NCBI RefSeq assembly: GCF_913773735.1
Contig: NZ_CAJYEB010000041.1
Coordinates: forward strand, 147,545 to 211,544
DNA length: 64,000 bases
Origin: an uncultured Massilia sp.
Lineage (GTDB): Bacteria > Pseudomonadota > Gammaproteobacteria > Burkholderiales > Burkholderiaceae_D
Direction: 5' to 3'
This document shows positions 34,261 through 43,428 of this stretch, piece after piece. Position 1 is the first letter of the stretch; the number at the start of each line of letters is the position of its first letter. Made by a program: the position numbers and the translations under genes. The notes beneath the pieces are model-generated. The model ran no database searches. It saw nothing but the letters and a program-made list of their open reading frames with translations, and had not been told where the DNA came from.

Positions 34261-36342
34261 TCAAGCCACCACTTTCTCGACCTGCACCAGCGTGTCGTAG
34301 AAGGTGGGCGCCCGTCCCATGTCGGTCAGGCGCTGGCTGGTTACTTCGTTGGCGTTCTTGCCGTCGCTGGCGAGCTTCTTCCACCAGATCGACAGGCCGA
34401 CCACGAGGCCGGCCCGCGCCCTGGCGGTGACCCGGGCGCGCGCGACGAACGCGCCCCGGTCGTTGAAGATGCGGACCATCTCCTTGTCGGCGATGCCGCG
34501 CGCGGCGGCGTCCTCGGGATGGATGTCCAGGTGCGGCTCGCCTTCCGTTGCACGCAGGCTCTGGACATTGACAAAGGTCGAGTTGAGGAAGTTCCTTGCC
34601 GGCGGAGAAATCATCGCCAGCGGATACCTTGCGGCCAACGCCGGGCTGGATGCGGCCGACTCGTAGTTCGGGATGTACGCCGGCAGCGGGTCCAGGCCGT
34701 CGGCCAGCATCGTGCTCGAATAGAACTCGCACTTGCCGGACGGGGTCGGGAAGCCGCCCTCGGCGAACGGCGCCGCCGGCATGTTCAGCTTTTGCCAGCC
34801 GGTGCGCTTGAGCGACTCCCAGTCGAAGTGGATCGCGCGCACGTCCTTGTTGTTGAAGGCCTTCGCGGCCAGTTCCTCGTCGGTTTCCCGGAATGCCGGG
34901 TCGTCGAAGCCCATGCGCTGCGCCAGCAGGCGGAAGATCTCGGTGTTCGGCTTGGACGCGCCCAGCGGCGCGATCGCCGCATTGTTCGCCATCATGTACA
35001 AATGGCCATAGGACAGGTGGGCGTCCACGTGTTCCAGCTGCGTGGTGGCCGGCAGCACGATGTCGGCGTAGTCGGCGGTATCGGTCAGGAAATGCTCCAG
35101 CACGACGGTGAACAGGTCCTCGCGCTCGAAGCCGCGCTGCACCTGGACGGAATCCGGCGCGATCGCCAGCGGGTTGGCGTTGTAGACGATCACCGCCTCG
35201 ATCTTCGGGCCGAAGTCCGGCGATGCCTCGCGCTGCAGGTCGTCGCCGATGGTGTTCATGTTGATGGTGCGCGGCAGTTTCCCGCGCAGCAGGTCGGGAC
35301 GCTGCAGCGCCACCTTGTCGGCCGGGAAGGAGCCGGAGGTCGACAGCTGGATGCCGCCGGCCGCGTGGCGCCAGGCGCCCACCAGCGCCGGCAGGCAGGC
35401 GATGTTGCGCACCGCCATGCCGCCGCCGCGCACGCGCTGCACGCCGTAGTTGACGCGGATCGCCACCGGCTCGCCCTGCTGCGCCGTGCGGCCGTAAGTG
35501 CGCGCCAGCCCGACGACTTCCTCGACCGTGATGCCGCAGGTCGCGGCGGTGCGCTCGGGCGTCCATTCGGCCACGCGGTCCTTCAGCTGGGCGAAGCCGA
35601 TGGTGTGCCGTTCGATGTAATCGTGGTCGAGCAATTGTTCCTTGACGAGGACGTGCATCATGCCCAGCGCCAGCGCGGCATCGGTGCCGGGCATCAGGGC
35701 GATGTGCTGGTGGCATTTCTCGGCCGTCAGCGAGCGGTACGGGTCGATCGCGATCAGTGTCGCGCCGCGGCGCTTGGCTTCCTGCAGGCGCGTCCACAGG
35801 TGCAGGTTCGAGGCGATCGGATTGCCGCCCCAGACCAGGATCAGCCTGGCATCCTGGAACTGTTCGGTATCGGTGCCGATCGAACCGCCGATCGTGTACT
35901 TGTAGCCGGTGAAGCCGGCCGTCGCGCAGACGGTGCGGTCGAGGAAGGACGCGCCCAGCCTGTTGAAGAAGCGCATCGCCATCGCCTCGCCCTGCACCAG
36001 GCCCATGGTGCCGCAATAACTGTACGGCAAGATCGCCTGCGGGTCGCGCGCGGCGATCGGCTTCAGGCGCGCGGCGATCTCGTCCAGCGCGTCGTCCCAG
36101 CTGATCGGCACGAACTTGCCTTCTCCCTTCCTGCCGACGCGGCGCAGCGGCGTGAGCAGGCGGTCCGGATGGTAGGTGCGGTCGATGTAGCGCGACACCT
36201 TGGTGCACAGCACGCCGGCCGTGGTCGGATGGTCCGGATCGCCCTTGACCTCGGTCGCCACGCCGTCTTCCACCGTCACGAGGATGGCGCAGGTATCGGG
36301 ACAGTCATGCGGGCAGGCGGCCCTGACGAGGGTCTTGGTCAT
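34261..36342 (-). CDS. Molybdopterin-dependent oxidoreductase
   Basis: The 693-residue catalytic subunit of the DMSO-reductase/formate-dehydrogenase superfamily begins MTKTLVRAACPHDCPDTCAILV, a cysteine cluster for one Fe-S centre. It continues with LLTPLRRVGRKGEGKFVPISWDDALDEIA, a molybdopterin guanine dinucleotide core and a C-terminal dinucleotide-binding domain (MISPPARNFLNSTFVN, DIHPEDAAARGIADKEMVRIFNDRG). There is no Tat signal, so it is cytoplasmic. No partner subunit is adjacent. It is divergent from the M20 amidohydrolase gene. Confidence 0.87.
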   Translation of the reverse strand: MTKTLVRAACPHDCPDTCAILVTVEDGVATEVKGDPDHPTTAGVLCTKVSRYIDRTYHPDRLLTPLRRVGRKGEGKFVPISWDDALDEIAARLKPIAARDPQAILPYSYCGTMGLVQGEAMAMRFFNRLGASFLDRTVCATAGFTGYKYTIGGSIGTDTEQFQDARLILVWGGNPIASNLHLWTRLQEAKRRGATLIAIDPYRSLTAEKCHQHIALMPGTDAALALGMMHVLVKEQLLDHDYIERHTIGFAQLKDRVAEWTPERTAATCGITVEEVVGLARTYGRTAQQGEPVAIRVNYGVQRVRGGGMAVRNIACLPALVGAWRHAAGGIQLSTSGSFPADKVALQRPDLLRGKLPRTINMNTIGDDLQREASPDFGPKIEAVIVYNANPLAIAPDSVQVQRGFEREDLFTVVLEHFLTDTADYADIVLPATTQLEHVDAHLSYGHLYMMANNAAIAPLGASKPNTEIFRLLAQRMGFDDPAFRETDEELAAKAFNNKDVRAIHFDWESLKRTGWQKLNMPAAPFAEGGFPTPSGKCEFYSSTMLADGLDPLPAYIPNYESAASSPALAARYPLAMISPPARNFLNSTFVNVQSLRATEGEPHLDIHPEDAAARGIADKEMVRIFNDRGAFVARARVTARARAGLVVGLSIWWKKLASDGKNANEVTSQRLTDMGRAPTFYDTLVQVEKVVA

Positions 36343-36506
36343 CGGATCAATCCAGGAAAAAACGTCGAGAATCCAATACTTTATCCGATTCCGGCGCCAG
36401 CCGTCAGGCTGGCCTTTGTCGCAAAGGTCGGGCTACAATGAACCGAAACAGGGCATTGCCGGACAGGCAGTGCCGGGCTTACAAGAGACCTACAGGGAGA
36501 AACCGA

Positions 36507-37697
36507 ATGCGACTCGTCGAACCCATCCTCGCTTTCCAGTCCGAACTCGAAACGATCCGGCGCGACATCCACGCCCATCCCGAACTCTGCTACGAAGAGC
36601 AGCGCACCGCCGACCTCGTCGCCGCGCGCCTGACCGAATGGGGCATCCCGGTGGTGCGCGGCCTGGGCGTGACCGGGGTCGTCGGCATCGTCAAGAACGG
36701 CACCTCCAGCCGCGCGATCGGCCTGCGCGCCGACATGGATGCGCTGCCCTTGCAGGAGCTGAACACATTTGAGCATGCGTCGCGGCATGCAGGCAAGATG
36801 CATGCGTGCGGGCACGACGGCCACACGGCGATGCTGTTGGGCGCAGCCCACTATCTGTCGCAGAACCGCAACTTCGACGGCACCGTCTACCTGATCTTCC
36901 AGCCCGCCGAGGAAGGCGGCGCCGGCGCCCGCCGCATGATCGAGGACGGGCTGTTCGAGCAGTTCCCGATGGAAGCCGTGTACGGCATGCACAACTGGCC
37001 GGGCGTGGCCACCGGCACGTTCGGCGTGGTCGAGGGGCCGATGATGGCATCCAGTAACGAGTTCCGCGTCGTCATCAAGGGCAAGGGCGGCCACGCGGCC
37101 CAGCCGCACCGCGCCGTCGATCCGGTGACGACGGCCGTGCAGGTCGCGCAAGCGTGGCAGACCATCGTCTCGCGCGAAAAGAACCCGCTCGACACGGCCG
37201 TGCTGTCGATCACCCAGATCCACGCCGGCAGCGCCACCAACATCATTCCCGACGAGGCCGTCATGATCGGCACCGTGCGCACTTTTTCCACCAAGGTGCT
37301 GGACCTGGTCGAGACGCGCATGCGCGAGATCGCCGAGGGCATCACCGCGGCGTTCAACGCCGGCGTCGACTTCACGTTCAAGCGCAACTACCCGCCGCTG
37401 GTCAACCATCCGCAACAGACCGCGCTGGCCATCGAGGCGATGCGCGCGGTGGTGGGCGCCGACCGGGTCGACACCCATGTCGAACCGACCATGGGCGCCG
37501 AGGACTTCGCCTTCATGCTGCAGGCCAAGCCGGGCTGCTACGTCTTCATCGGCAACGGCGACGGCGAGCACCGCGGCGGCGGACACGGGCTCGGACCTTG
37601 CCAGCTGCACAACGGCAGCTACGACTTCAACGACCAGTTGCTGCCGATCGGGGCCAGTTACTGGGTCAGGCTGGTGGAGATGAGCCTGAAGGCCTGA
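36507..37697 (+). CDS. M20 family amidohydrolase (hippurate hydrolase-like)
   Basis: The start at 36507 has an AGGGAGA site and gives 396 residues. Metal ligands are visible in HACGHDGHTAMLLGA and in the QPAEEGGAGARRMIEDGL segment, with a dimerisation domain between (IKGKGGHAAQPHRAVDPVT) and a late EPTMGAEDFAF. The family hydrolyses N-acyl amino acids such as hippurate (benzoyl-glycine) or acetylated amino acids. If the substrate is an aroyl conjugate it could feed the aromatic pathway 5 kb away, but that is speculative. Confidence 0.88.
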   Translation: MRLVEPILAFQSELETIRRDIHAHPELCYEEQRTADLVAARLTEWGIPVVRGLGVTGVVGIVKNGTSSRAIGLRADMDALPLQELNTFEHASRHAGKMHACGHDGHTAMLLGAAHYLSQNRNFDGTVYLIFQPAEEGGAGARRMIEDGLFEQFPMEAVYGMHNWPGVATGTFGVVEGPMMASSNEFRVVIKGKGGHAAQPHRAVDPVTTAVQVAQAWQTIVSREKNPLDTAVLSITQIHAGSATNIIPDEAVMIGTVRTFSTKVLDLVETRMREIAEGITAAFNAGVDFTFKRNYPPLVNHPQQTALAIEAMRAVVGADRVDTHVEPTMGAEDFAFMLQAKPGCYVFIGNGDGEHRGGGHGLGPCQLHNGSYDFNDQLLPIGASYWVRLVEMSLKA

Positions 37698-37707
37698 TCG
37701 GCCATTA

Positions 37708-37791
37708 CGTCGCCCCGGCGCAGGCCGGGGCCGAATGTTGCGCGCGGTCCCTGCGCTACGCTATCGGGTCCCGGCCTCCGCCGGGACGACG
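37708..37791. repeat. REP-like palindromic pair
   Basis: GCCCCGGCGCAGGCCGGGGC and an altered right half (GTCCCGGCCTCCGCCGGGAC, in which the GC of CTGCGCC became CTCCGCC) lie between the convergent M20 and dehydrogenase genes. Confidence 0.8.
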
Positions 37792-37794
37792 TGG

Positions 37795-38700
37795 TCAGGT
37801 TGGCGGCAGCGCGTCCGGCTTCGTCCCCAGCCGTTTCCCCGGATTCATCCTCTCCAGCGCGATCAGCGCCGCCGCATGGTCCGCCGCCGGCAGCGCGTCC
37901 ACGATGCTCTCGTACTGCCGCGTCACCAGGGCCGTCACCGGCAGCGTGAGGCCGGCCGCCTGCGCCGCCGCCAGGATGTTGCCCTGGTCCTTCAGCTGCG
38001 TCTTGACCTGCCCGCCGGGGATGAAGTTCCGGTCCAGCATGCGCTGGCCGTGCAGGTCGAGGATGCGGCTGCCGGCGAAGCCGCCGCGGATCGCCTCGCG
38101 CACGGCGGCCGGGTCGGCGCCGGCGGCCTGCGCCAGCAGCAGCGCTTCGGCCACCACGTTCAGCGTCGCCCCCACGATCAGCTGGTTGCACAGCTTGGCC
38201 ACCTGGCCGCTGCCGGCCTCCCCCACCCGCGTCGGCGTGCCGAGCACGCGCAGCACCGGCTCGGCGCGCGCCACGTCCTCCACGCTGCCGCCGGCCATGA
38301 TGGCCAGGGTGCCCTGCTCGGCGCCGACCACGCCGCCGGACACGGGCGCGTCGACGAAGCGGCAGCCGTGCGCGGCCAGGCGGGCGGCGCAGGCGAGCGC
38401 CTCGTCCTGGCGCGTCGAGCTCATGTCGATCCACAGGGTGCCCGGCGCCAGGTGCGGCAGCGCCGCCTCGAGCACCGCCGCGACGACGGGTCCCGCTTCC
38501 AGCATCGAGATGACGATGTCCGCCCCGGCGACGGCATCGGCCAGGTGCGCCTGCGGCACGGCGCCGGCGGCGCGCAGGGCCTCGGCCTTGGCCGGGCTGC
38601 GGTTCCAGGCGCGCAGCGCGACGCCGGCCTGGGCCAGCCGGGCCGCCATCGGCTTGCCCATCAAGCCGATGCCGAGGAACGCTACTGTCGGGGTCGTCAT
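37795..38700 (-). CDS. Beta-hydroxyacid dehydrogenase (3-hydroxyisobutyrate / tartronate semialdehyde reductase family)
   Basis: The 301-residue enzyme has an N-terminal NAD(P) fold (TVAFLGIGLMGKPMAARLAQAG), the substrate-binding FVDAPVSGGVVGAEQGTLAIMAGG, and the catalytic lysine motif GSGQVAKLCNQLIVGATLNVVAEAL. This is the 3-hydroxyisobutyrate dehydrogenase superfamily, which includes GarR and GlxR. The exact substrate is undetermined. It is divergent from the PagL-like gene across 179 bases. Confidence 0.87.
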   Translation of the reverse strand: MTTPTVAFLGIGLMGKPMAARLAQAGVALRAWNRSPAKAEALRAAGAVPQAHLADAVAGADIVISMLEAGPVVAAVLEAALPHLAPGTLWIDMSSTRQDEALACAARLAAHGCRFVDAPVSGGVVGAEQGTLAIMAGGSVEDVARAEPVLRVLGTPTRVGEAGSGQVAKLCNQLIVGATLNVVAEALLLAQAAGADPAAVREAIRGGFAGSRILDLHGQRMLDRNFIPGGQVKTQLKDQGNILAAAQAAGLTLPVTALVTRQYESIVDALPAADHAAALIALERMNPGKRLGTKPDALPPT

Positions 38701-38879
38701 GCTGCTCCTTCGTCGGTTAGTTTCAAAATGGGTGTCGTGGGTGTGGTTGGCATGTTGACTGTACTTTAACGATTGGCAGGGTGACCACGCAAACCCCGCG
38801 ACATCGCTACAATACCGGTTTGGCCGCCAATGATCAGCGTTTGTGCGGCCTTCATTCCCTATCGAAGGCAAGAATCCAC

Positions 38880-39428
38880 ATGAAAAATATCGTTCGCACC
38901 CTGGCGGCCGTCGCCGCCCTGTCCGCCGCACAAGCCGGCTTTGCCGCCGATGGCCTGGTCGATTCCGTGTCGCTGGAAGGCGGCGGCGGCGAGCATGTGC
39001 AGGTGCTGCGCCTGTCGGCCCAGAAGGACTGGAACAGGAACTGGCTGCCGACCCACGGCTACCACCTGTCCGGCTACTGGGACGCCAACATCGCCTACTG
39101 GCGCGCCAACCGCTGGGACGACGTGCAGGACCGCCGCAAGAACCTGGGCGTGATCGGCCTGACCCCGGTGTTCCGCTGGGAAGCCGACGACAAGCTGGGC
39201 TTCTACGGCGAAGCCGGCATCGGCCTGAGCGTGTTCTCGAGCGTGTACCGCAACACCCACCGCCAGCTGTCGACCGCGTTCGAATTCGCCGACCACGTCG
39301 GCGTCGGCTACGTGTTCTCGAACAAGCTGGACCTGGGCGTGCGCCTGCAGCACTACTCGAACGGCGGCATCAAGCACCCGAACGGCGGGGTGAACGTGGC
39401 GCTGGTGCGCGCGGCGTATCACTTCTGA
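38880..39428 (+). CDS. PagL-like lipid A deacylase family outer-membrane protein
   Basis: The 182-residue protein has a signal peptide (MKNIVRTLAAVAALSAAQAGFA) and a beta-barrel pattern ending in a C-terminal Phe (RAAYHF). Family features include WRWEADD-type VFRWEADDKLGFYGEAGIGLSVFS and the active-site region LQHYSNGGIKHPNGGVN with His158 and Ser160. PagL removes the 3-O acyl chain of lipid A. In Pseudomonas PagL the triad glutamate lies 14 residues after the histidine; here that place is Asn172, and no Glu is adjacent. Activity may be altered. Confidence 0.85.
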   Translation: MKNIVRTLAAVAALSAAQAGFAADGLVDSVSLEGGGGEHVQVLRLSAQKDWNRNWLPTHGYHLSGYWDANIAYWRANRWDDVQDRRKNLGVIGLTPVFRWEADDKLGFYGEAGIGLSVFSSVYRNTHRQLSTAFEFADHVGVGYVFSNKLDLGVRLQHYSNGGIKHPNGGVNVALVRAAYHF

Positions 39429-39436
39429 GTCAGGGA

Positions 39437-39478
39437 GGGGTCGGAGCCCGGTGTTGCTTTTCCAGCGGCTCTGACCCC
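39437..39478. repeat. Hairpin downstream of the PagL-like gene
   Basis: GGGGTCGGAGCC and GGCTCTGACCCC form a 12-base inverted repeat (one mismatch) around an 18-base loop, nine bases after the stop codon. It could act as a processing or termination hairpin. There is no T tract. Confidence 0.6.
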
Positions 39479-39598
39479 GGTTCTCAGCCGCGCGGCCTGT
39501 GGCGGCCACGAACTCCCGGCCGCACGATCCGCAACCGCCGCCGGCTCCGGCGGCGCTGCGGTACAAGCCGGCACGCCCCGAATATGTGACAATCGGGC

Positions 39599-41053
39599 AT
39601 GACCGATACCGACACCGTCAAACGCTACCTGCCCTGGCTCGTCGCGACTGCCCTGTTCATGGAGCAGCTCGACGCCACCATCGTCAATACCGCCATCCCG
39701 AGCATCGCGGCCAGCCTCGAGGTCACGCCGCTCAGCCTCAAGTCCGTCGTCACCAGTTATATCCTCAGCCTCGCCGTGGGCATCCCGGTGAGCGGCTGGA
39801 TGGCCGACCGTTTCGGCACCCGGCGCGTGTTCGCCACCGCCATCGCCATCTTCACCATCGCTTCCGTGCTGTGCGGCCTGGCGCTGAACGCGCCGATGAT
39901 GGTGGCCGCGCGCCTGCTGCAGGGCATCGGCGGGGCGATGATGATGCCCGTCGGGCGCCTGTCGATCATCCGCACCTTCCCCAAGAACGAATTGCTCAGG
40001 GCGATGAACTTCGTGATCCTGCCGGCGCTCATCGGTCCCCTGCTGGGGCCGACCGTGGGCGGGCTGATCGTGCACTGGACCTCGTGGCGCGCCATCTTCT
40101 TCGTCAACGTGCCGGTCGGCCTGCTGGCGCTGTACTTCGTGCTGCGCCACATGCCGGACTACCACGGCGCCGAGCCGCGTCCGCTGGACGCGATCGGCCT
40201 GATCCTGTTCGGCTCCGGCACCGCGATCCTGTCCTGGCTGCTGGAAGTGTTCGGCGAACACACGCTGGACGGCATCACGATGGTGCTGATGCTGGTGCTG
40301 TCGGTGTCGCTGCTGGCCGCCTACGGCTGGCACGCGAACCGCGAGCAGTTTCCGCTGCTGCGCCTGGCGCTGTTCAAGGTGCGCACCTTCCGCATTTCGG
40401 TGCTGGGCGGCTTCATCACGCGCCTGGGCGTGGGCGGCCTGCCCTTCCTGCTGCCGCTGCTGTACCAGCTCGGCCTGAAGCTGCCGGCCTGGCAGTCGGG
40501 CCTCTTGATGATGCCGACCGCCGCCGCGGCGATGGGCATGAAGCTGATCGCGCCGAAGATGCTGGCGCGCTTCGGCTACCGCCAGGTGCTGGTGACGAAC
40601 ACCATCTGCATCGGGCTCACCATCGCGCTGTTCGCCCTGGTCGGCCCGGGCACGCCCTGGTACGCGATCGCCGGCATCGGCCTGCTGCAGGGCTTCTTCA
40701 ACTCGCTGCAGTTCTCCAGCATGAACACGCTCGCCTACGCCGACATCGAGCAGAAGGATTCCAGCATGGCCAGCACCATGGCCAGCTCCTTCCAGCAGCT
40801 GTCGATGAGCTTCGGCCTGGCCTGGGGCTCGCTGGTGACGGGCTGGTTCCTGGGCCGCGTGGCGCAGACCGACCAGGTCATGGTGACCCAGGCGCTGCAC
40901 CACGCCTTCCTGGCGCTGGCCATCGTCACCGTGCTGTCGTCCTTCGTGTTCTGGCGCCTGCGCCGCGACGACGGCGCCAGCATCAGCGGCGGCGGCACGG
41001 CCAAGGCGGCGGCGGCGGTGGCGCAGGATCCGGCGCCGCTGTCGCAGGCCTGA
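39599..41053 (+). CDS. MFS multidrug efflux transporter, DHA2 (EmrB/QacA) family
   Basis: The 484-residue protein has about 14 membrane helices. Motif D1-type LDATIVNTAIPSIAASL is in helix 1, motif A is GWMADRFGTRRVF, and motif C-like GPLLGPTVGGLIVHWTSWRAIFFVNVPVGLLAL is in helix 5, all diagnostic of proton-driven drug exporters of the EmrB type. No membrane-fusion partner or regulator is adjacent. It may act alone on drugs or on aromatic compounds, since the pob-pca genes follow. Confidence 0.88.
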   Translation: MTDTDTVKRYLPWLVATALFMEQLDATIVNTAIPSIAASLEVTPLSLKSVVTSYILSLAVGIPVSGWMADRFGTRRVFATAIAIFTIASVLCGLALNAPMMVAARLLQGIGGAMMMPVGRLSIIRTFPKNELLRAMNFVILPALIGPLLGPTVGGLIVHWTSWRAIFFVNVPVGLLALYFVLRHMPDYHGAEPRPLDAIGLILFGSGTAILSWLLEVFGEHTLDGITMVLMLVLSVSLLAAYGWHANREQFPLLRLALFKVRTFRISVLGGFITRLGVGGLPFLLPLLYQLGLKLPAWQSGLLMMPTAAAAMGMKLIAPKMLARFGYRQVLVTNTICIGLTIALFALVGPGTPWYAIAGIGLLQGFFNSLQFSSMNTLAYADIEQKDSSMASTMASSFQQLSMSFGLAWGSLVTGWFLGRVAQTDQVMVTQALHHAFLALAIVTVLSSFVFWRLRRDDGASISGGGTAKAAAAVAQDPAPLSQA

Positions 41054-41095
41054 TGCCGGGACCTGCCTGACAAACGCCATCCGCGACATCGACAC

Positions 41096-41178
41096 GTCGC
41101 CCCGGCGCAGGCCGGGGCCCAATCTTGCATGCGCTGTCGAAGCGCAGCAATTGGGTCCCGGCCTGCGCCGGGACGACG
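41096..41178. repeat. REP-like palindromic pair
   Basis: GTCGCCCCGGCGCAGGCCGGG and GTCCCGGCCTGCGCCGGGAC flank about 35 bases, between the convergent MFS and pobA genes. Confidence 0.85.
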
Positions 41179-41186
41179 GTATGCGG

Positions 41187-42353
41187 CTAGAACGCCCCCA
41201 CGTAGTTCTCGGCCAGCGCCGTGCTCAGCGCGGTCGAGGACACGATGTTCTCCAGCTCGGCCAGCTGCACCTGGCGGTCGAACGGCGACGCATCCTCGAA
41301 GGTGTGCAGCAGCCGCGTCATCCACCACGAGAAGAACTCGGCGCGCCAGATCCGCCGCAACGCCTCGCCGGAATAGCGGTCGAGCGCCTCCTCGCTGCCG
41401 CCGCGGTAGTAGGCCTGCAGCGCGCGCGACAGCAGCTTGACGTCCGAGATCGCCAGGTTCATGCCCTTGGCGCCGGTCGGCGGCACGATGTGGGCGGCGT
41501 CGCCGGCCAGGAACAGCCGTCCGGAGCGCATCGGCGCGCACACGAAGCTGCGCATGCCGATGATGTTCTTCTGGAAGATGCGGCCCTCCTTGAGCCGCCA
41601 GCCGTCGTCGCTTTCCAGGCGCGCATGCAGCTCGGCCCAGATGCGGTCGTCCGACCAGTTGTCGACGTGGTCGCGCGGATCGCACTGGAAGTACAGGCGC
41701 TGCACGGTGGGCGAACGGGTACTGACGAGGGCGAAGCCGCGCGCGTGGCGCGCGTAGATCAGCTCGTCCGACGACGGCGCCGACTCGACCAGGATGCCGA
41801 ACCAGCCGAACGGATAGGTGCGCTGGAAGTCCTGGCGCACGCCGGCCGGGATCATCGGGCGCGACACGCCGTGGAAGCCGTCGCAGCCGATCACGAAGTC
41901 GGCCTCGATGCGGCGCGCCTGGCCGTCGTGCATGAAGGAGACCGTCGGCCGGACGCCGTCGATGCCGGCGATGGCCACGTCGCTGGCCTCGAACAGCAGC
42001 TGGCCGCCGGCGGCGATGCGCGCCGCGACCAGGTCGATGATGACCTCGTGCTGCGGGTAGACGGTGATCGCCTTGCCGGTCAGGCCGCTCAGGTCGATGC
42101 GGTGGCGGCGGCCGCCGAAGGCCAGCTCGATGCCGTGGTGCAGCGCGCCTTCCTTGCGCATGCGCGCGCCGACGCCGGCCTCGTTCAGGATGTCCATGCT
42201 GCCCTGTTCGAGCACGCCGGCGCGGATGGTGGCCTCGATCTCGGCGCGGCTGCGCGATTCGAGCACGATGGACTCGATGCCTTCGAGGTGCAGCAGGTGG
42301 GATAGCAACAGGCCGGCCGGCCCGGCGCCGACGATGGCGACTTGGGTACGCAT
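41187..42353 (-). CDS. pobA: 4-Hydroxybenzoate 3-monooxygenase
   Basis: This FAD monooxygenase converts 4-hydroxybenzoate to protocatechuate using NADPH. It has 388 residues. It shows the FAD-binding VAIVGAGPAGLLLSHLLHLEGI at the start, the family-specific IRAGVLEQGSMDIL, and the second FAD motif LFLAGDAAHIVPPTGAKGMNLAISDV. Length and motifs are those of PobA rather than other aromatic hydroxylases. It is divergent from an AraC-type regulator (PobR), and an inverted repeat in the gap is a likely control site. It supplies the pca genes downstream. Confidence 0.95.
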   Translation of the reverse strand: MRTQVAIVGAGPAGLLLSHLLHLEGIESIVLESRSRAEIEATIRAGVLEQGSMDILNEAGVGARMRKEGALHHGIELAFGGRRHRIDLSGLTGKAITVYPQHEVIIDLVAARIAAGGQLLFEASDVAIAGIDGVRPTVSFMHDGQARRIEADFVIGCDGFHGVSRPMIPAGVRQDFQRTYPFGWFGILVESAPSSDELIYARHARGFALVSTRSPTVQRLYFQCDPRDHVDNWSDDRIWAELHARLESDDGWRLKEGRIFQKNIIGMRSFVCAPMRSGRLFLAGDAAHIVPPTGAKGMNLAISDVKLLSRALQAYYRGGSEEALDRYSGEALRRIWRAEFFSWWMTRLLHTFEDASPFDRQVQLAELENIVSSTALSTALAENYVGAF

Positions 42354-42417
42354 GATGGTGTCTCCGTTATCTGTTCTGTTGACGTCCATGCTAGTGCGGC
42401 ACCCGGTAGATATGAAT

Positions 42418-42455
42418 GGATGAAAATGGAAAAAACTTGTACTATTTTTTCATCC
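42418..42455. promoter_or_regulatory. Inverted repeat in the pobA-pobR control region
   Basis: GGATGAAAA (42418-42426) and TTTTCATCC (42447-42455) are perfect inverted nonamers 20 bases apart in an AT-rich gap, 27 bases before pobR and about 65 bases upstream of pobA. It is the best candidate PobR site; the factor is inferred. Confidence 0.5.
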
Positions 42456-42481
42456 CATCCAGGCCGCCCCGGTCCACCGCC

Positions 42482-43390
42482 ATGCCCAGCACCCGCGCCC
42501 AGGCCCCCGCCAGCATCCCCCAGTTCGCCCTCTACGGCGAGCTGACGCGGGGCGCCGACGCCGAGGGCGTGCACATCGAACTCATCGAGACGCGCAGCCG
42601 GCGCTACGACTGGCACATCGACACCCATACCCATGCGGGCCTGTTCCAGGTACTTTTTTTATTCGGCGGCCAGGTGCAGGCCACCCTCGGCGACGTCCGG
42701 CGCGAACTCGACGGACCGGTGGCGCTGACCATCCACCCCTCGCTGCCGCACGGGTTCGCGTTTTCCGAGGAAGCCTACGGCTACGTGCTGACGATCGACC
42801 AGAACCTGCTGTTCGCGGCCGCCGGCCAGGACGGCAGCCTGTTCACGTCCCTGTTCGTGGAACCGCTGGCGATCGGCCTGCTGGCCGTGCCCGACGCGCG
42901 CGACCGCATCGAGGCGCTGCTGCAGAACCTGATCGCCGAAGCCACCTGGCCGCGCCAGGGCCATACGCTGATGCTGGACTGGCTGGTGCGCTGCGTCCTG
43001 CTGATGCTGGCGCGCGTGCAGGCCGAGCGGCGCATCGCCGAGCAGTCGGGGTCGGGGGAGTTCGAGCTGTTCAGCCGCTTCCGGATCGAGGTCGAGCGCC
43101 ACTACCGCGAACAGTGGCGGGTCGGGCAGTACGCCGCGCAGCTGCGCGTCGCGCCGGTGCGCCTGAACCGGCTGTGCCTGAAGATCGCCGGCAAGTCGGC
43201 GTTCGAAATCACCCAGGAACGCCTGATGCTGGAAGCCTGCCGCAAGCTGACCTACATCCCGGCCGGGATCGCGGCCATCGCCTACGAGCTGGGCTTCCAG
43301 GATCCGGCCTACTTCAGCCGCCTGTTCAAGAAGCAGGTGGGGATGACGCCCAAGGAATTCAGGCTGCGCACACGGGCGGACGAAGGCTAG
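42482..43390 (+). CDS. pobR: AraC-family regulator of pobA
   Basis: The 302-residue protein has a cupin-like sensor N-terminus (YDWHIDTHTHAGLFQVLFLFGGQVQATL) and a C-terminal AraC helix-turn-helix (RVAPVRLNRLCLKIAGKSAFEITQERLMLEACRKLTYIPAGIAAIAYELGFQDPAYFSRLFKKQVGMTPKEFR). The start MPSTRAQAP at 42482 is chosen because the residues encoded further upstream lie in the control region. AraC-type PobR proteins activate pobA on sensing 4-hydroxybenzoate. The divergent arrangement fits. Confidence 0.9.
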   Translation: MPSTRAQAPASIPQFALYGELTRGADAEGVHIELIETRSRRYDWHIDTHTHAGLFQVLFLFGGQVQATLGDVRRELDGPVALTIHPSLPHGFAFSEEAYGYVLTIDQNLLFAAAGQDGSLFTSLFVEPLAIGLLAVPDARDRIEALLQNLIAEATWPRQGHTLMLDWLVRCVLLMLARVQAERRIAEQSGSGEFELFSRFRIEVERHYREQWRVGQYAAQLRVAPVRLNRLCLKIAGKSAFEITQERLMLEACRKLTYIPAGIAAIAYELGFQDPAYFSRLFKKQVGMTPKEFRLRTRADEG

Positions 43391-43428
43391 TAGCGACCTG
43401 GCCGAAACAGGATCGTCGGCAGAAAGAC

